Translations under genes and position numbers: made by a program | Assembly (NCBI GenBank): GCA_016220085.1 | Contig: JACRIN010000050.1 | Location: forward strand, 1-55,978 | DNA from: Planctomycetota bacterium | GTDB lineage: Bacteria > Planctomycetota > UBA1135 > GCA-002686595 | Reading direction: 5' to 3' | DNA length: 55,978 nucleotides | Shown: positions 9,726 through 18,536 of the stretch, piece after piece | How the letters are laid out: the number at the start of each line of letters is the position of its first letter | Numbering within the stretch: the first letter of the stretch is position 1 | Notes under the pieces: model-generated | Database searches by the model: none | Told to the model about the DNA's origin: nothing | The model's input: only the letters and a program-made list of their open reading frames with translations

Positions 9726-10493
9726 GTGCGAGACCTCCCCGACGATCCCGGACTCGAACCGACGCGACGCAGCTCGCCGCGCGGTCCGTTCGTCGGCACC
9801 GAGCCGCCGCGCGAGCCGCCCGCGCGCTGGGCGGAGCACGCGCGGCTCGATCGCGTCGTCCGCGACCTCTCCAACGCGTTCGGCTTCCAACGGTGGTGGC
9901 CCGCGCGGACTCCGTTCGAGGTGATCGTCGGCGCGATCCTGACGCAGAACACGGCGTGGTCGAACGTCGAGAAGGCGCTCGCGCGGCTCGGCGCGCTCGG
10001 CGAGCTCACGCCCGGTCGGATCCTCGCGACCGACCAGGAGGTGTTGCGGCAGGCGCTGGTGCCGTCGGGCTACTTCAACGCGAAGACGAAGAAGCTGCGC
10101 GCGATCTCCGAGTGGTACCTCGCGGTCGGCGGGCTCGCGGCGTTGCGCGAGCGAGAGCTCGGGCCCCTGCGCGAAGAGCTGCTCGGAGTCCACGGCGTCG
10201 GGCCCGAGACCGCGGATTCGATCCTGTGCTACGCCGCGGGTCGGCGGACGTGCGTGGTCGACGCGTACACGCGGCGCTTGCTCGCGCGCCACGGCTTCGT
10301 CGGCGCGGACGTTTCGTACGAGACGGCCAGGCGGTGGCTCGAGGAGCGTCTGGTCGACGACCGGTTCGTGTACGAGGAGTTCCATGCGCTGGTCGTCCGG
10401 GTCGGCTACGGCCACTGCAAACCGAGCCCAGCGTGCGAATCCTGCCCCGCCTCGACGCCGACGGTGCTCGCCGCTCGCCGCCGCGAGCGCTGA
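9726..10493 (+). CDS. endonuclease III-like HhH-GPD DNA glycosylase (MagIII-like)
   Basis: From GTG 9726 the product is 255 residues. The frame is open upstream for 89 more codons, but those overlap the divergent YfhO-like gene and look unlike the family. The HhH-GPD fold is visible: FEVIVGAILTQNT in the N-half, the hairpin LLGVHGVGPETADSILCYA, and the catalytic aspartate in CVVDAYTRRLLARHG. The residue equivalent to the catalytic lysine of E. coli Nth is replaced (PET instead of RKT), as in monofunctional MagIII-type 3-methyladenine glycosylases, so AP-lyase activity is doubtful. The C-terminal iron-sulfur loop shows only three clear cysteines (HCKPSPACESCP), one fewer than canonical Nth. 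It likely removes alkylated or damaged bases. Confidence 0.8.
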   Translation: MRDLPDDPGLEPTRRSSPRGPFVGTEPPREPPARWAEHARLDRVVRDLSNAFGFQRWWPARTPFEVIVGAILTQNTAWSNVEKALARLGALGELTPGRILATDQEVLRQALVPSGYFNAKTKKLRAISEWYLAVGGLAALRERELGPLREELLGVHGVGPETADSILCYAAGRRTCVVDAYTRRLLARHGFVGADVSYETARRWLEERLVDDRFVYEEFHALVVRVGYGHCKPSPACESCPASTPTVLAARRRER

Positions 10494-10557
10494 CGTCGCG
10501 CCGACTCGAGCGACCGCGACTCGCACGAGCACCCGCGACGTCCACGAGCGCCCGTGC

Positions 10558-10581
10558 GGCGGGCGGCGGGCGGCGGGCGGG
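10558..10581 (+). repeat. GGCGGGC heptamer tract in intergenic region
   Basis: The 287-bp space between the glycosylase stop (10493) and the response regulator start (10781) contains about three perfect copies of GGCGGGC followed by GGGC. This gives several runs of three Gs. A G-quadruplex or a simple slippage tract is possible. The remainder of the spacer presumably carries the promoter of the two-component operon, with an AT-richer stretch near 10717-10732, but no clear -35/-10 pair was identified. Confidence 0.5.
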
Positions 10582-10780
10582 CTCCCGCATCGGCGCACGA
10601 ACGCCGCGCATCGACCCGCACGCCTTCCGATTCGGCGCTCTCGGGGCGCGCGCTCGCTCCGTAGCGCGCCTACACACTTCGAACCCCTCGCGACCCGACC
10701 CGGACGCCGCGCGGACTCTACTTTGTAAGCTGACCGCTGCTTCGCCGCTCCTCCCTCGCGAACACGAAGCGACTCTCCAC

Positions 10781-11470
10781 ATGGCGCAACAAATCCTCAT
10801 CATCGAAGACGAGCAGGACCTGGCGTTCGGCGTGCGCGACGCGCTGCAACACTCCGGCTTCGCCGCCGAGTGCGTGCACGACGGCAAGAAAGGTCTCGAG
10901 CGGTTGAAGAACGGCTCGTTCGACCTGGTCGTGCTCGACCTGATGCTCCCGGGCATGAACGGTCTCGACATCCTGCGCGAGCTGCGCCGCGATCGTCAGG
11001 ACACGCGCGTGCTGATCCTGACCGCGCTGTCGAGCGAGGAGGACCTGCTCAAGGGCTTCCAAGCCGGCGCGGACGACTACCTGACCAAACCGTTCTCGCC
11101 GCGCGAGCTCGTCGCCCGCGTCGAGGCGCAGTTTCGGCGCCAAGCAACCGACGCGGCCGCGCCGACCAAGCTCGAGCTCCCCGAAGGCATCCACGTCGAC
11201 CTCCAGCGCCTCGAAGTGCACCGCGACGGCCAGACCGTGCCGTTGACGCCGCGCGAGGGCGACATCCTCTCCTACCTGATCCGCCACCGCGACCGCGTGG
11301 TGACCCGCGACGACCTCCTGCTCGACGTCTGGCACTACAAGAGCGCCAACGTCGAGACCCGCACCGTCGACATCCACATCGTCGGCCTGCGTCGCAAGGT
11401 CGAGCCCGATCCCGCCAAGCCGCGTCTGATCCAGACCGTGCGAGGCAAGGGCTACCGTTGGTTCAGCTGA
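10781..11470 (+). CDS. OmpR/PhoB-family response regulator
   Basis: The product is 229 residues. The N-terminal receiver domain (1-120) has the acidic pair E9-D10, the phosphoacceptor D53 in VVLDLMLPG, T81 and K103 in LTKPF. The C-terminal winged helix (about 130-229) shows the OmpR-type pattern with LTPREGDILSYLIRH, VVTRDDLLLDVW, the recognition-helix region TRTVDIHIVGLRRK and the wing VRGKGYRW. The ATG at 10781 is the natural start. It overlaps the sensor kinase gene, so the two are one operon and surely form a cognate pair. The DNA target and stimulus are unknown. No obvious Shine-Dalgarno precedes it. Confidence 0.95.
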   Translation: MAQQILIIEDEQDLAFGVRDALQHSGFAAECVHDGKKGLERLKNGSFDLVVLDLMLPGMNGLDILRELRRDRQDTRVLILTALSSEEDLLKGFQAGADDYLTKPFSPRELVARVEAQFRRQATDAAAPTKLELPEGIHVDLQRLEVHRDGQTVPLTPREGDILSYLIRHRDRVVTRDDLLLDVWHYKSANVETRTVDIHIVGLRRKVEPDPAKPRLIQTVRGKGYRWFS

Positions 11471-13290
11471 AGAAGGCCCGCACCGCTCCGGCGCTCTACG
11501 CGCTGCTTCTGATCCTGCCGACGGTCGTGCTCGGCTGGTTGCAGTGGCGTCAGCTCCAGAACGACTACGCGAAGGAGCTCGCGAGCCTGCCCGACGAAGC
11601 CGACGACGCCGCGCGGCGACTGCGCGAGGCGTTGCGCGATCGGCTCGAACGGCTGTTGCGCGACGAGGACGCGCGCGCGTTCCACCAATACGGCTCGCGC
11701 TATTGCCCGGACGAATCCTGCACGACGCAGGTCTTGATGGTGCCCTCGCCGCTGGTGCGCGATGCGCGGCCGCGCGGCGTGCTCGGTTGGTTCGTGTTCG
11801 ACATCGCGCACGGCTCCGAGGCGCCGCACGAGCTCTTCTTCGGCGGCGTCGAACGTTCGGAAGAGGACGGCAAGCTCGCGGGCGACATCGACGACGCGCT
11901 CGGGCGCTTCACCGCGCGAACGGCGGACGAAGGCGGCCTGCGGCGCGCGACGCGCATGGACTCCTTCTACGAGGTCGCCGTGCCGCTCGGGCTGGTCGCG
12001 GCGCACCGGCTCGAGAACGCCGATCCGCTGTGTCTCGAGCAGGCGCAGGAGCGCATCGGCGATTTGACCGTGCCGCTGACCGTCAGCCCCTTCCACGTCC
12101 AGTTCTACGTCGAGGACGGCGTGCCGCGGATCGTCGCGACGCGGCGCGTGCTGATGGAGCCGAACTCGAACCTGTCGCGGATCGACGTGTGCATCTCGCC
12201 GCTGTCGGACGGGTTCGGGCTCGTGCAGGGCTTCTTCGTCGACCCGGCGTGGTTGCTCGACGAGCTCCCGCGTTCGATCGCGCAGAGCGTGCTCGGCCGC
12301 TCGCAGCAATTCGTCGCGTCGGGAGTCGGGTGCTGCGGCGGCGAGGACGCGTACCACGCCGCGGTGCGGCCGGTCAACGACCTCGACCTCGAGGTCGATC
12401 TCTCGAGCGACCAGGACTGGGGCGCCGTCCACATCGCCGTCGACACCGCGGAGACGCACGCGCGCTTCGAGTCGCAGCAGCTGAGGTTCCTGCTGCTCGC
12501 GGCGATGCTCGCAATCTCGCTCGCGACCGGCATGGCGCTGCTCCTGCGCAGCGTCAACCGCGAGCTCGAGCAAGCCGCGCGCACCGAGAACTTCGTCGCG
12601 GCGGTGACGCACGAGCTGCGCACTCCGCTGTCGGCGATCCGCTTGCACGGCGAGATGCTGCTCGACGGCTGGGCGAAGGACGAAGCGAAGCAGCGCGAGT
12701 ACTACCGGCGGATCGTGCGCGAGACCGAGCGGCTCTCGACGTTGGTCGAGCGCGTGCTCGAGAAGTCGAAGCTCGCCGCCGGCACGATCAAGGTCGCGCC
12801 CGGCGACCTGAATCGCGCGGTGCGCGCCGCCGAGGTGCCGCTCGCGAACACGCGCGACGGCGAGCGCTCCGACCTCGCGTTCGAGCTCGCCGACGACCTG
12901 CCCGAGGTCGAGCTCGCGCACGAAGGCGTGCTCTCGATCGTCGTCAACCTGGTCGAGAACGCGCGCAAGTACGCGCCGATCGACTGGACCGCGCCGGGAG
13001 CCGAGCCCTACCGCGTCGTCACCCGCCGCGACGGCGACCACGTCGTGCTCGAAGTGCACGATCGCGGCCCCGGCGTGCCCGAAGCGGAGCGCGAGCGCAT
13101 CTTCGAGGCCTTCTATCGCGTCGGCGACGAGAAGACCCGCAAGACGCGCGGCACCGGGCTCGGCCTGCACCTGGTCGCGCTGCACGCGCGCTCGATGGGC
13201 GGCGAGATCGGCGTCTTCTCGCGCGACGGCGGAGGCTCGACGTTCCGCCTGCGCGTGCCGATCGCCGATCCGGCGGACGCCGCGGGCTGA
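11458..13290 (+). CDS. membrane-bound sensor histidine kinase
   Basis: This reading starts at a TTG (11458) inside the last codons of the response regulator and gives 610 residues. No ATG or GTG is available before the first membrane helix, so this start is a best guess. A first membrane helix (about 9-28) and a second (about 342-364) enclose an extracytoplasmic sensor domain of about 310 residues with no family I recognise. It contains several cysteines, including a CC pair in GVGCCGGED. The dimerisation helix carries the phosphoacceptor H385 in VTHELRTPLSAIRLHGEML. The ATPase domain has the N box NLVENARKYAP, the G1 box DRGPGVPEAERERIFEAFYR and the G2 box GTGLGLHLV. There is no HAMP or PAS domain between the second helix and the histidine. 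It is partner to the preceding regulator. Confidence 0.9.
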   Translation: MVQLKKARTAPALYALLLILPTVVLGWLQWRQLQNDYAKELASLPDEADDAARRLREALRDRLERLLRDEDARAFHQYGSRYCPDESCTTQVLMVPSPLVRDARPRGVLGWFVFDIAHGSEAPHELFFGGVERSEEDGKLAGDIDDALGRFTARTADEGGLRRATRMDSFYEVAVPLGLVAAHRLENADPLCLEQAQERIGDLTVPLTVSPFHVQFYVEDGVPRIVATRRVLMEPNSNLSRIDVCISPLSDGFGLVQGFFVDPAWLLDELPRSIAQSVLGRSQQFVASGVGCCGGEDAYHAAVRPVNDLDLEVDLSSDQDWGAVHIAVDTAETHARFESQQLRFLLLAAMLAISLATGMALLLRSVNRELEQAARTENFVAAVTHELRTPLSAIRLHGEMLLDGWAKDEAKQREYYRRIVRETERLSTLVERVLEKSKLAAGTIKVAPGDLNRAVRAAEVPLANTRDGERSDLAFELADDLPEVELAHEGVLSIVVNLVENARKYAPIDWTAPGAEPYRVVTRRDGDHVVLEVHDRGPGVPEAERERIFEAFYRVGDEKTRKTRGTGLGLHLVALHARSMGGEIGVFSRDGGGSTFRLRVPIADPADAAG

Positions 13291-13386
13291 AGCGCCGGGC
13301 ACGGCCGCCGCGACCGACCTCCCGGGTTTGGGGCCGGGACTCCGCCCGCGCGGCGCGACGGCGGTTCGCGCGCCGCTCCGCTCCAG

Positions 13387-13415
13387 TTGGACCGAGCTCG
13401 CTTCGATGGTAGGAC
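13387..13415 (+). promoter_or_regulatory. candidate sigma-70-type promoter directly in front of ATG 13422
   Basis: TTGGAC at 13387-13392 and TAGGAC at 13410-13415 are separated by 17 bp. The ATG starts 6 nt after the -10 element, so the predicted transcription start falls on or next to the start codon and the mRNA would be leaderless. No Shine-Dalgarno is present. Confidence 0.45.
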
Positions 13416-13421
13416 TCCCCC

Positions 13422-14822
13422 ATGCACGTCGTCGTCCTCGGAGCGGGTCTCGCCGGGCTCAGCGCGGCGTGGACCCTCGCGAAGGAGGGGCACCGCGTCA
13501 CGGTCCTCGAGAAGGAGGACCACGTCGGCGGAATGGCGTCGAGCTGGAAAGTCGGGCCGTACACGCTCGATCACGGGCCGCACCGCTTCCACACGCGCGA
13601 CGAGGAGCTGCTGCGCCACGTCTACGAGATCCTCGACAACCAGGTGGTGATCCGCGAGCGGCGTTCGCGCATCTACCTCGAGGGGAAGTACTTCGACTAC
13701 CCGCTCAAGGCGTTGAACGTGCTCAAGGGGCTCGACGTCTTCTTGCTCGCTCGCGCGCTCGCCGACTACGCCTGGATCCGCATCGTGCAGTGGTTCCGGC
13801 CGATCCCAGACACGCACTTCGAGAACTGGGTGATCAAGCGCTTCGGTCGCACGCTCTACCGACTCTTCTTCGGCACGTACACGTCGAAGGCGTGGCGCAT
13901 GCCGTGCAACGAGATCAGCGCGGATTGGGCGGCGCAGCGGATCGCGCAAGCGAACCTGTGGGACACGATCAAGAAGACGCTCAATCCGCCGCGCGAGGGC
14001 GAGGTGCGCAGTCTGGTGACGCAGTTCTGGTATCCGGCGTTCGGCGGGATCGGCGCGCTCAGCGAGGGTTACGCGAAGAAGCTCGTGCAGCAGGGCGGCG
14101 AGCTCGAGCTCCGGGTGAACGTCCAACGGCTCGAACTCGAAGGTGGACGCGTCGCGCGCGTCGTCTACGAGCGCGACGGCCGCACGCATACGCTCGCGCC
14201 CGACCACGTGATCAACACGGCGCCGTTGCCGCGGGTCCTCGAGCTCTTCACGCCCGCGGTCGCGCCCGAGGTCCGTCGAGCGCTCGACGCGTTGAAGTAC
14301 ATCGGCATCGTCTTCGTGTACCTCGAGGTGCAGAAACCGAGCGTGGTGCCCGACCACTGGGTCTATTTGCCGTCGAACGAGCTGACGATCCACCGCATCA
14401 GCGAGTTCAAGAACTTCTCCGACTCCGCCGCGCCCGGCGACAGCACCGTGATCTGCTGCGAGATCACGTGCCGGCCCGGCGACGAGCGCTGGAACCTGAC
14501 GCTCGCCGAAGCCGCGCGCATCGCGGAACAGGACCTCGTCTCGATCGGACTCTTGCAGCCCGGCGAAGCGCGCGGGCTCGACCTCGCGAAGCTGCCGTTC
14601 GCGTATCCGGTCTACGACCTGACCTACAAGCAGAACCTCGAGGCGCTGCGGCCGGCGTACAAGCCGCTCGCGAACTTCCACACCACCGGGCGCCAGGGCC
14701 TCTACCGCTACAACAACATGGACCACTCGATCGCGATGGGCCGCAAGGTCGCGCGCACGGTCGCGAAAGGCGTCGATCACGGCGCCGCCGAGGTCGCGGG
14801 CGGCAAGGAGTACTTCGGGTGA
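13422..14822 (+). CDS. FAD-dependent amine-oxidase/protoporphyrinogen-oxidase-like oxidoreductase
   Basis: The product is 466 residues. It opens with a Rossmann dinucleotide-binding motif GAGLAGLSAAWTLAKEGH followed by the acidic residue of VTVLEKED and GGM. The GPHRFHTRDEEL segment and the C-terminal HTTGRQGLYRYNNMDHSI stretch resemble the flavin monoamine oxidase / UDP-galactopyranose mutase-like branch found in bacterial surface-polysaccharide clusters. The stop overlaps the GTG start of the next gene by 4 bp, and a second methyltransferase follows, so the three form one operon. A role in modifying a sugar or a lipid-linked glycan intermediate is inference from this context; the substrate is unknown. 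It is not a heme enzyme by context, because no other tetrapyrrole gene is nearby. Confidence 0.82.
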   Translation: MHVVVLGAGLAGLSAAWTLAKEGHRVTVLEKEDHVGGMASSWKVGPYTLDHGPHRFHTRDEELLRHVYEILDNQVVIRERRSRIYLEGKYFDYPLKALNVLKGLDVFLLARALADYAWIRIVQWFRPIPDTHFENWVIKRFGRTLYRLFFGTYTSKAWRMPCNEISADWAAQRIAQANLWDTIKKTLNPPREGEVRSLVTQFWYPAFGGIGALSEGYAKKLVQQGGELELRVNVQRLELEGGRVARVVYERDGRTHTLAPDHVINTAPLPRVLELFTPAVAPEVRRALDALKYIGIVFVYLEVQKPSVVPDHWVYLPSNELTIHRISEFKNFSDSAAPGDSTVICCEITCRPGDERWNLTLAEAARIAEQDLVSIGLLQPGEARGLDLAKLPFAYPVYDLTYKQNLEALRPAYKPLANFHTTGRQGLYRYNNMDHSIAMGRKVARTVAKGVDHGAAEVAGGKEYFG

Positions 14823-15724
14823 GCGACGCACGTCCGGCGAGCGAGCTCGTCGACGTCGCCTGCGCGCTGTGCGGCGGCCGCGACCGGACCTTGCGCTTTC
14901 GCGAAGGGCCGTACTCGGTGGTCACGTGCACGAACTGCGATCTGACGTACGTCACGCCGCGGCGCGGCGACGGCGCGCTGCTCGACGAGGTCTACGACGA
15001 GAGCTATTGGCGCTCGCAAGCCGCGCGCGAACGCGGCTACACCGACTACCGCGCCGACGCCGAGCTCTATCGCGAGACCTACCGGCGCCGTTGGGCGGTG
15101 CTCGAGCCGCACGTCGGCGCGCCGGGCCGCGTGCTCGACATCGGTTGCGCGGCGGGTTACTTCCTCGAGGTCGCGCGCGCGAAAGGCTGGGACGTGTTCG
15201 GCTTCGAGCCGTCGGACGCGATCCGGAGGACCGCGGCGACGGCGCTCGGCGAGCCGTGCGTGCGCGGCGGCAAGTTGCTCGACGCCGGCTTCGAGCGCGC
15301 GAGCTTCGACCTCGTGACGCTATGGGACGTGATCGAGCACACGCCCGATCCGCTCGCGACGCTGCGCGCCGCCGCGGAGCTCGCGAAACCGACCGCCAAG
15401 CTCGTCGTCGAGACGCAGAACGTCCGGAGCGTCGCCGCACGCGTGCTCGGCAAGCGCTGGCAGCACTACAAGCACGCCGAGCACCTCCACCACTTCCACC
15501 TCGGGACTCTGACGCGCGCGCTCGAGCTCACCGGTTGGCGTCTCGTCGCGTCGACCAAGCGCTTCGGCGGCAAGCTGGTCTCGCCGCACTTCATCGTCGA
15601 GCGCGCGAAGCGCGTGCACCCGATCCTGTCGACGCTGGTGTCGCCGGTCGAGCTGCTCGGCCGGCGCGGGCTCTACGTCAATCCGTTCGACGAGCTGATC
15701 GTCGTCGCCGAACGCGCGCGCTGA
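14819..15724 (+). CDS. class I SAM-dependent methyltransferase with N-terminal zinc ribbon
   Basis: The start is GTG 14819, which overlaps the preceding TGA (GTGA). The protein is 301 residues. Near the N-terminus two CxxC pairs (CALCGG and CTNCDL, about 14 to 43) form a zinc-ribbon-like module common in sugar methyltransferases of polysaccharide clusters. The Rossmann methyltransferase core has motif I VLDIGCAAGYFLEVA, the acidic post-I region, and LWDVIEHTPDP. The histidine-rich stretch YKHAEHLHHFHLGTL is characteristic of this subgroup. It is predicted to methylate a sugar nucleotide or glycan intermediate, and translational coupling to the oxidoreductase supports a shared pathway. The acceptor is unknown. 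Confidence 0.85.
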   Translation: MSDARPASELVDVACALCGGRDRTLRFREGPYSVVTCTNCDLTYVTPRRGDGALLDEVYDESYWRSQAARERGYTDYRADAELYRETYRRRWAVLEPHVGAPGRVLDIGCAAGYFLEVARAKGWDVFGFEPSDAIRRTAATALGEPCVRGGKLLDAGFERASFDLVTLWDVIEHTPDPLATLRAAAELAKPTAKLVVETQNVRSVAARVLGKRWQHYKHAEHLHHFHLGTLTRALELTGWRLVASTKRFGGKLVSPHFIVERAKRVHPILSTLVSPVELLGRRGLYVNPFDELIVVAERAR

Positions 15725-15729
15725 ACGCG

Positions 15730-16485
15730 ATGCAGCGCGAAGCCTTCCAGCAGTTCGTCGAGCTCGAGCGCGACCATTGGTGGTTCCGCGGGCGGCGGCG
15801 CGTCTACTTGGAGCTCGTCGCGCGCTCGCTCGGCGGCGCGCGCCCCGCGCGCACGCTCGACCAGGGCTGCGGCGTCGGCGGTTTCCTCGAGGGGCTCTCC
15901 GCGCTCTCCGAGCGCGTGGTCGGCTTCGAGCACGATCGCGAGGCCGCCGAGCACTGTCGCGACCGCGGGTTCGCGCGCATCGCGCGCTCCAGCGCCGATC
16001 GCATCCCGGCGCGCGACCGGAGCTTCGACCTGGTGTGCTTGTTCGACGTACTCGAGCACCTCGACGACGATCGCGCGGCGCTGCGCGAGGCCGAGCGCGT
16101 GCTCGCCCCCGGCGGCCGGTGCGTCGCGAGCGTCCCGGCGTTCCAGTTCCTCTACGCGAACAACGACCGCGTCGCCGAGCACCGCCGCCGCTACACGCGC
16201 GGCGATTTGGTCGCGCGCTTCCGAGAGGTCGGCTTCGAGATCGAGCGCGCGACCTACACCAACGTGCTGCTGTTCGCGCCGATCGTGTGCGCCGTGCTCG
16301 CGCTCAAGGCGTGGGAGCGCGTCGCGCCGCGCAAACGCGACGCGCGGCACACCAACTTGACGTGGGGCGTGCCGCGCGCGTTCGACGGGTTCTTCTATCG
16401 CTGCTTCGCGGCTGAGCTCGTGCTCTCGCGGCGGTTCGACCTGCCGCTCGGGCACTCGCTCTTGGTGATCGCGCGCAAGCGCTGA
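15730..16485 (+). CDS. class I SAM-dependent methyltransferase
   Basis: The product is 251 residues from ATG 15730, five bases after the previous stop. Motif I is altered to TLDQGCGVGGFLEGL, with aspartate preserved. The core also has VVGFEHD, LFDVLEHLDDD and a following APGG loop, so the SAM-binding fold is clear. The N-terminal signature RDHWWFRGRRRVYLEL and the stretch FLYANNDRVAEHRRRYTRG match methyltransferases usually found next to dolichyl-phosphate-type glycosyltransferases. The C-terminal region has two hydrophobic segments that could contact the membrane. It is the last gene of the polysaccharide-modification operon. Its TGA abuts the TCA (stop on the opposite strand) of the next gene, forming TGATCA. 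Confidence 0.85.
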   Translation: MQREAFQQFVELERDHWWFRGRRRVYLELVARSLGGARPARTLDQGCGVGGFLEGLSALSERVVGFEHDREAAEHCRDRGFARIARSSADRIPARDRSFDLVCLFDVLEHLDDDRAALREAERVLAPGGRCVASVPAFQFLYANNDRVAEHRRRYTRGDLVARFREVGFEIERATYTNVLLFAPIVCAVLALKAWERVAPRKRDARHTNLTWGVPRAFDGFFYRCFAAELVLSRRFDLPLGHSLLVIARKR

Positions 16486-18366
16486 TCAGGGCGTCGGCGG
16501 CGGCGCCTTCTGCGAGCCGCGCACCGTCAGGCCGTAGCGCTTCGACAGCGTCTCGACGCTCGATGCGCTGGTCATGTAGCGCTGGAACGCCTGGAACTCG
16601 GCGAACATCTTCAGCGACTCGTACTCGCCCGGCGTGATCTTGACGGTCTCGGGGTCGCGCTTCTTGTCGAAGCGCACCAGGTACGCGTGGGTGCCGGTGC
16701 GGTCGAGCTCCGGGATCGTGACCTCGTTCTCCTCGAGCGTGTAGACGCTGAACGCGGTCTCGAAGTACTCGTCGGCGGCGGTCTTGGTCGGACGCGGCGC
16801 GAACTTCGACGGCGTGCGCTCGGCAAACTCGCGGCGCGAAACCGCGAGGCCCGCGGCTTGAACCGCGGCCTGGAACGTCGCTTGGTCCGCGCTCGGCTGG
16901 CGCGCCTTCGGCGGTTGCTGCGGGTTGGTCGACGGCTCGGGCGTCGGCACCGGGAACGTCGCGCGGATCGCTTCGAGCTTCGCCTTGGCGAGCTCGCTGC
17001 GCTTCGACTTCTTCCACTCGACGACCACGGCGTCCCGGGCGTCGACGAGCGGCGGCAGCGACCGCGGTTGCTGCACCTTGACCCGCCCGAACGCGAAGCC
17101 GCCGGCCTCGCACTCGACCGACGCGGTCAGCTTGTTCAGCGGGTTCGCGCCCGCGAGCGCCGCGGTCAGGAACGGCCCGTGCACGCCGCCCAGCGCCGAC
17201 CACTCGGCGTTGGTGCGCAGCACGTCGTCGGACGAGTACGAAACGCCGAAGTCGGTCGCTTCGTGCTTCAGGTCGACGGTCGCGCCGCCTTCGAGGCGCT
17301 TCGAGACGTCGACGAGCCAATCGCGCAGCGCGTTGAAGATCGGCGCCTCGCGCTTCGCGACCTCGGCGACCTCTTCGTACGGCTGGTAGAGGCGCGTGAG
17401 CTCGTCCACGCCCACGCCTTCGAGCGGCGTCGCGCGGCGGAAGCGGCGATCGCGCACGGACTCGTAGTAGACCTTCGCCTCGGCCTCGACGTCGCGGTCG
17501 GCGGCGCGCGGGAACTTGGCGAGCAGGCCCTCGGCCTTCAGCTCGCCGCCGATCGGGAAGCCGACGACCTCCGCGGAGAACTTCGCCGGCACTTCGAGCG
17601 CCGAGAAGAGCTGCATCCGGTTCGGCAGCGCGACGTACCACGCATCGAGCGCGGCGTCGTCCGGCAGCGCGGCGTCGACCTCGGCGTCGAGCGACGCGGT
17701 CGGGAGCTCGACGTAGTCGAACGCGTATTCCTGGTGGCGTTCCTTCCAGACCTTCTCCAGGTCCTCGGGCGTCGCCACGGCGGCGATCGTCATCACCATC
17801 TGGTGGTAGCGCGCGATCCGCAGCATGCGGCGCAGCACGGTCTCGAACGTCGCGGGCGCGACGCCGGCTTGCTGGCACGACGCCTTGTAGATCTCCGCGG
17901 AGAAGAAGCCGCGCGGCATCACGCGTTGATCGCCTTCGAGGATCGCCTTGCCGAGCTCCTCGTTCGAGACCTCGATGCCCGCGTCCTGCGCGAGCCGATC
18001 GTTCAAGAGCATCGCCGCGGTCGCGTCCGCGTCGGTCAGGGTGCGCGCGCGCACGCCTTGCACGCGGTAGAAGTCCTCGAGCGCGAGCATCTCGGGCTGG
18101 AACTCGCGCCACGCGATCCGGACCGGACCGGTCGCCGGATCGTTCCACGTCACGAAGTCGTCGGCGTCTTTCCCGCGCGTCTCGACCGACTGCATGATCT
18201 CCGATCCGACCGTGAAGATCAGCAGGATCAGGATCGTCAGGCCGAGCAGGATGAAGAACCGCAGCTTGCTCTGGCCCTTCGGCACATGCACGACGTCGTC
18301 GAACTCCGCCGCGTGCGGCTCGGCGTGGACTTCGGTCGACTTCGGATCGATTTCTTTCTCTTGCAT
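16486..18366 (-). CDS. PpiD/SurA-like membrane-anchored periplasmic foldase
   Basis: The product is 626 residues. It has a short charged cytoplasmic N-terminus (about 30 residues), one membrane helix (about 34-56) and a long alpha-helical, charged periplasmic domain, which is the topology of PpiD. The helical region following the anchor resembles the SurA N-terminal chaperone module, with the repeated pattern N-D-R-L-A-Q-D-A-G-I and E-L-G-K-A-I. I do not see a convincing parvulin (PPIC) catalytic signature, so isomerase activity is uncertain and a chaperone role is more likely. A large central section and the proline-rich linker before residue 490 are unassigned. It is followed upstream, after 170 bp, by scpB, and is probably transcribed from its own promoter. 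Confidence 0.65.
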   Translation of the reverse strand: MQEKEIDPKSTEVHAEPHAAEFDDVVHVPKGQSKLRFFILLGLTILILLIFTVGSEIMQSVETRGKDADDFVTWNDPATGPVRIAWREFQPEMLALEDFYRVQGVRARTLTDADATAAMLLNDRLAQDAGIEVSNEELGKAILEGDQRVMPRGFFSAEIYKASCQQAGVAPATFETVLRRMLRIARYHQMVMTIAAVATPEDLEKVWKERHQEYAFDYVELPTASLDAEVDAALPDDAALDAWYVALPNRMQLFSALEVPAKFSAEVVGFPIGGELKAEGLLAKFPRAADRDVEAEAKVYYESVRDRRFRRATPLEGVGVDELTRLYQPYEEVAEVAKREAPIFNALRDWLVDVSKRLEGGATVDLKHEATDFGVSYSSDDVLRTNAEWSALGGVHGPFLTAALAGANPLNKLTASVECEAGGFAFGRVKVQQPRSLPPLVDARDAVVVEWKKSKRSELAKAKLEAIRATFPVPTPEPSTNPQQPPKARQPSADQATFQAAVQAAGLAVSRREFAERTPSKFAPRPTKTAADEYFETAFSVYTLEENEVTIPELDRTGTHAYLVRFDKKRDPETVKITPGEYESLKMFAEFQAFQRYMTSASSVETLSKRYGLTVRGSQKAPPPTP

Positions 18367-18441
18367 GTAGGGCTCGCGAACGACGCGACGGCGGCCCGGA
18401 CGGTGGGCCCGGGAGTCCGACGCGTGGAGGGAAAGGGCGAG

Positions 18442-18447
18442 AGTCTA
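18442..18447 (-). promoter_or_regulatory. -10-like TAGACT upstream of the PpiD-like gene
   Basis: On the minus strand TAGACT (18447 to 18442) lies 75 nt before the ATG at 18366 and is one of the few A/T-rich hexamers in the spacer. The -35 is not clear. A GC-rich hairpin (18510-18524, CGGCC stem with TTCAA loop) lies just past the scpB stop but lacks a T-run. Confidence 0.25.
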
Positions 18448-18536
18448 GGAGGCGGCCGCTCGGCCCCGCAAGGGCGGCGGAGAAAGGCGGACGTCCGACG
18501 CCTTTCGGACGGCCTTCAAGGCCGGTTCAGCAGCGG

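Noticed and set aside
10494..10780. Possible tRNA or small RNA gene in the 287-bp spacer
   Set aside because: No cloverleaf, T-loop or anticodon arm could be drawn; the sequence is dominated by a GGCGGGC slippage tract and ordinary spacer.
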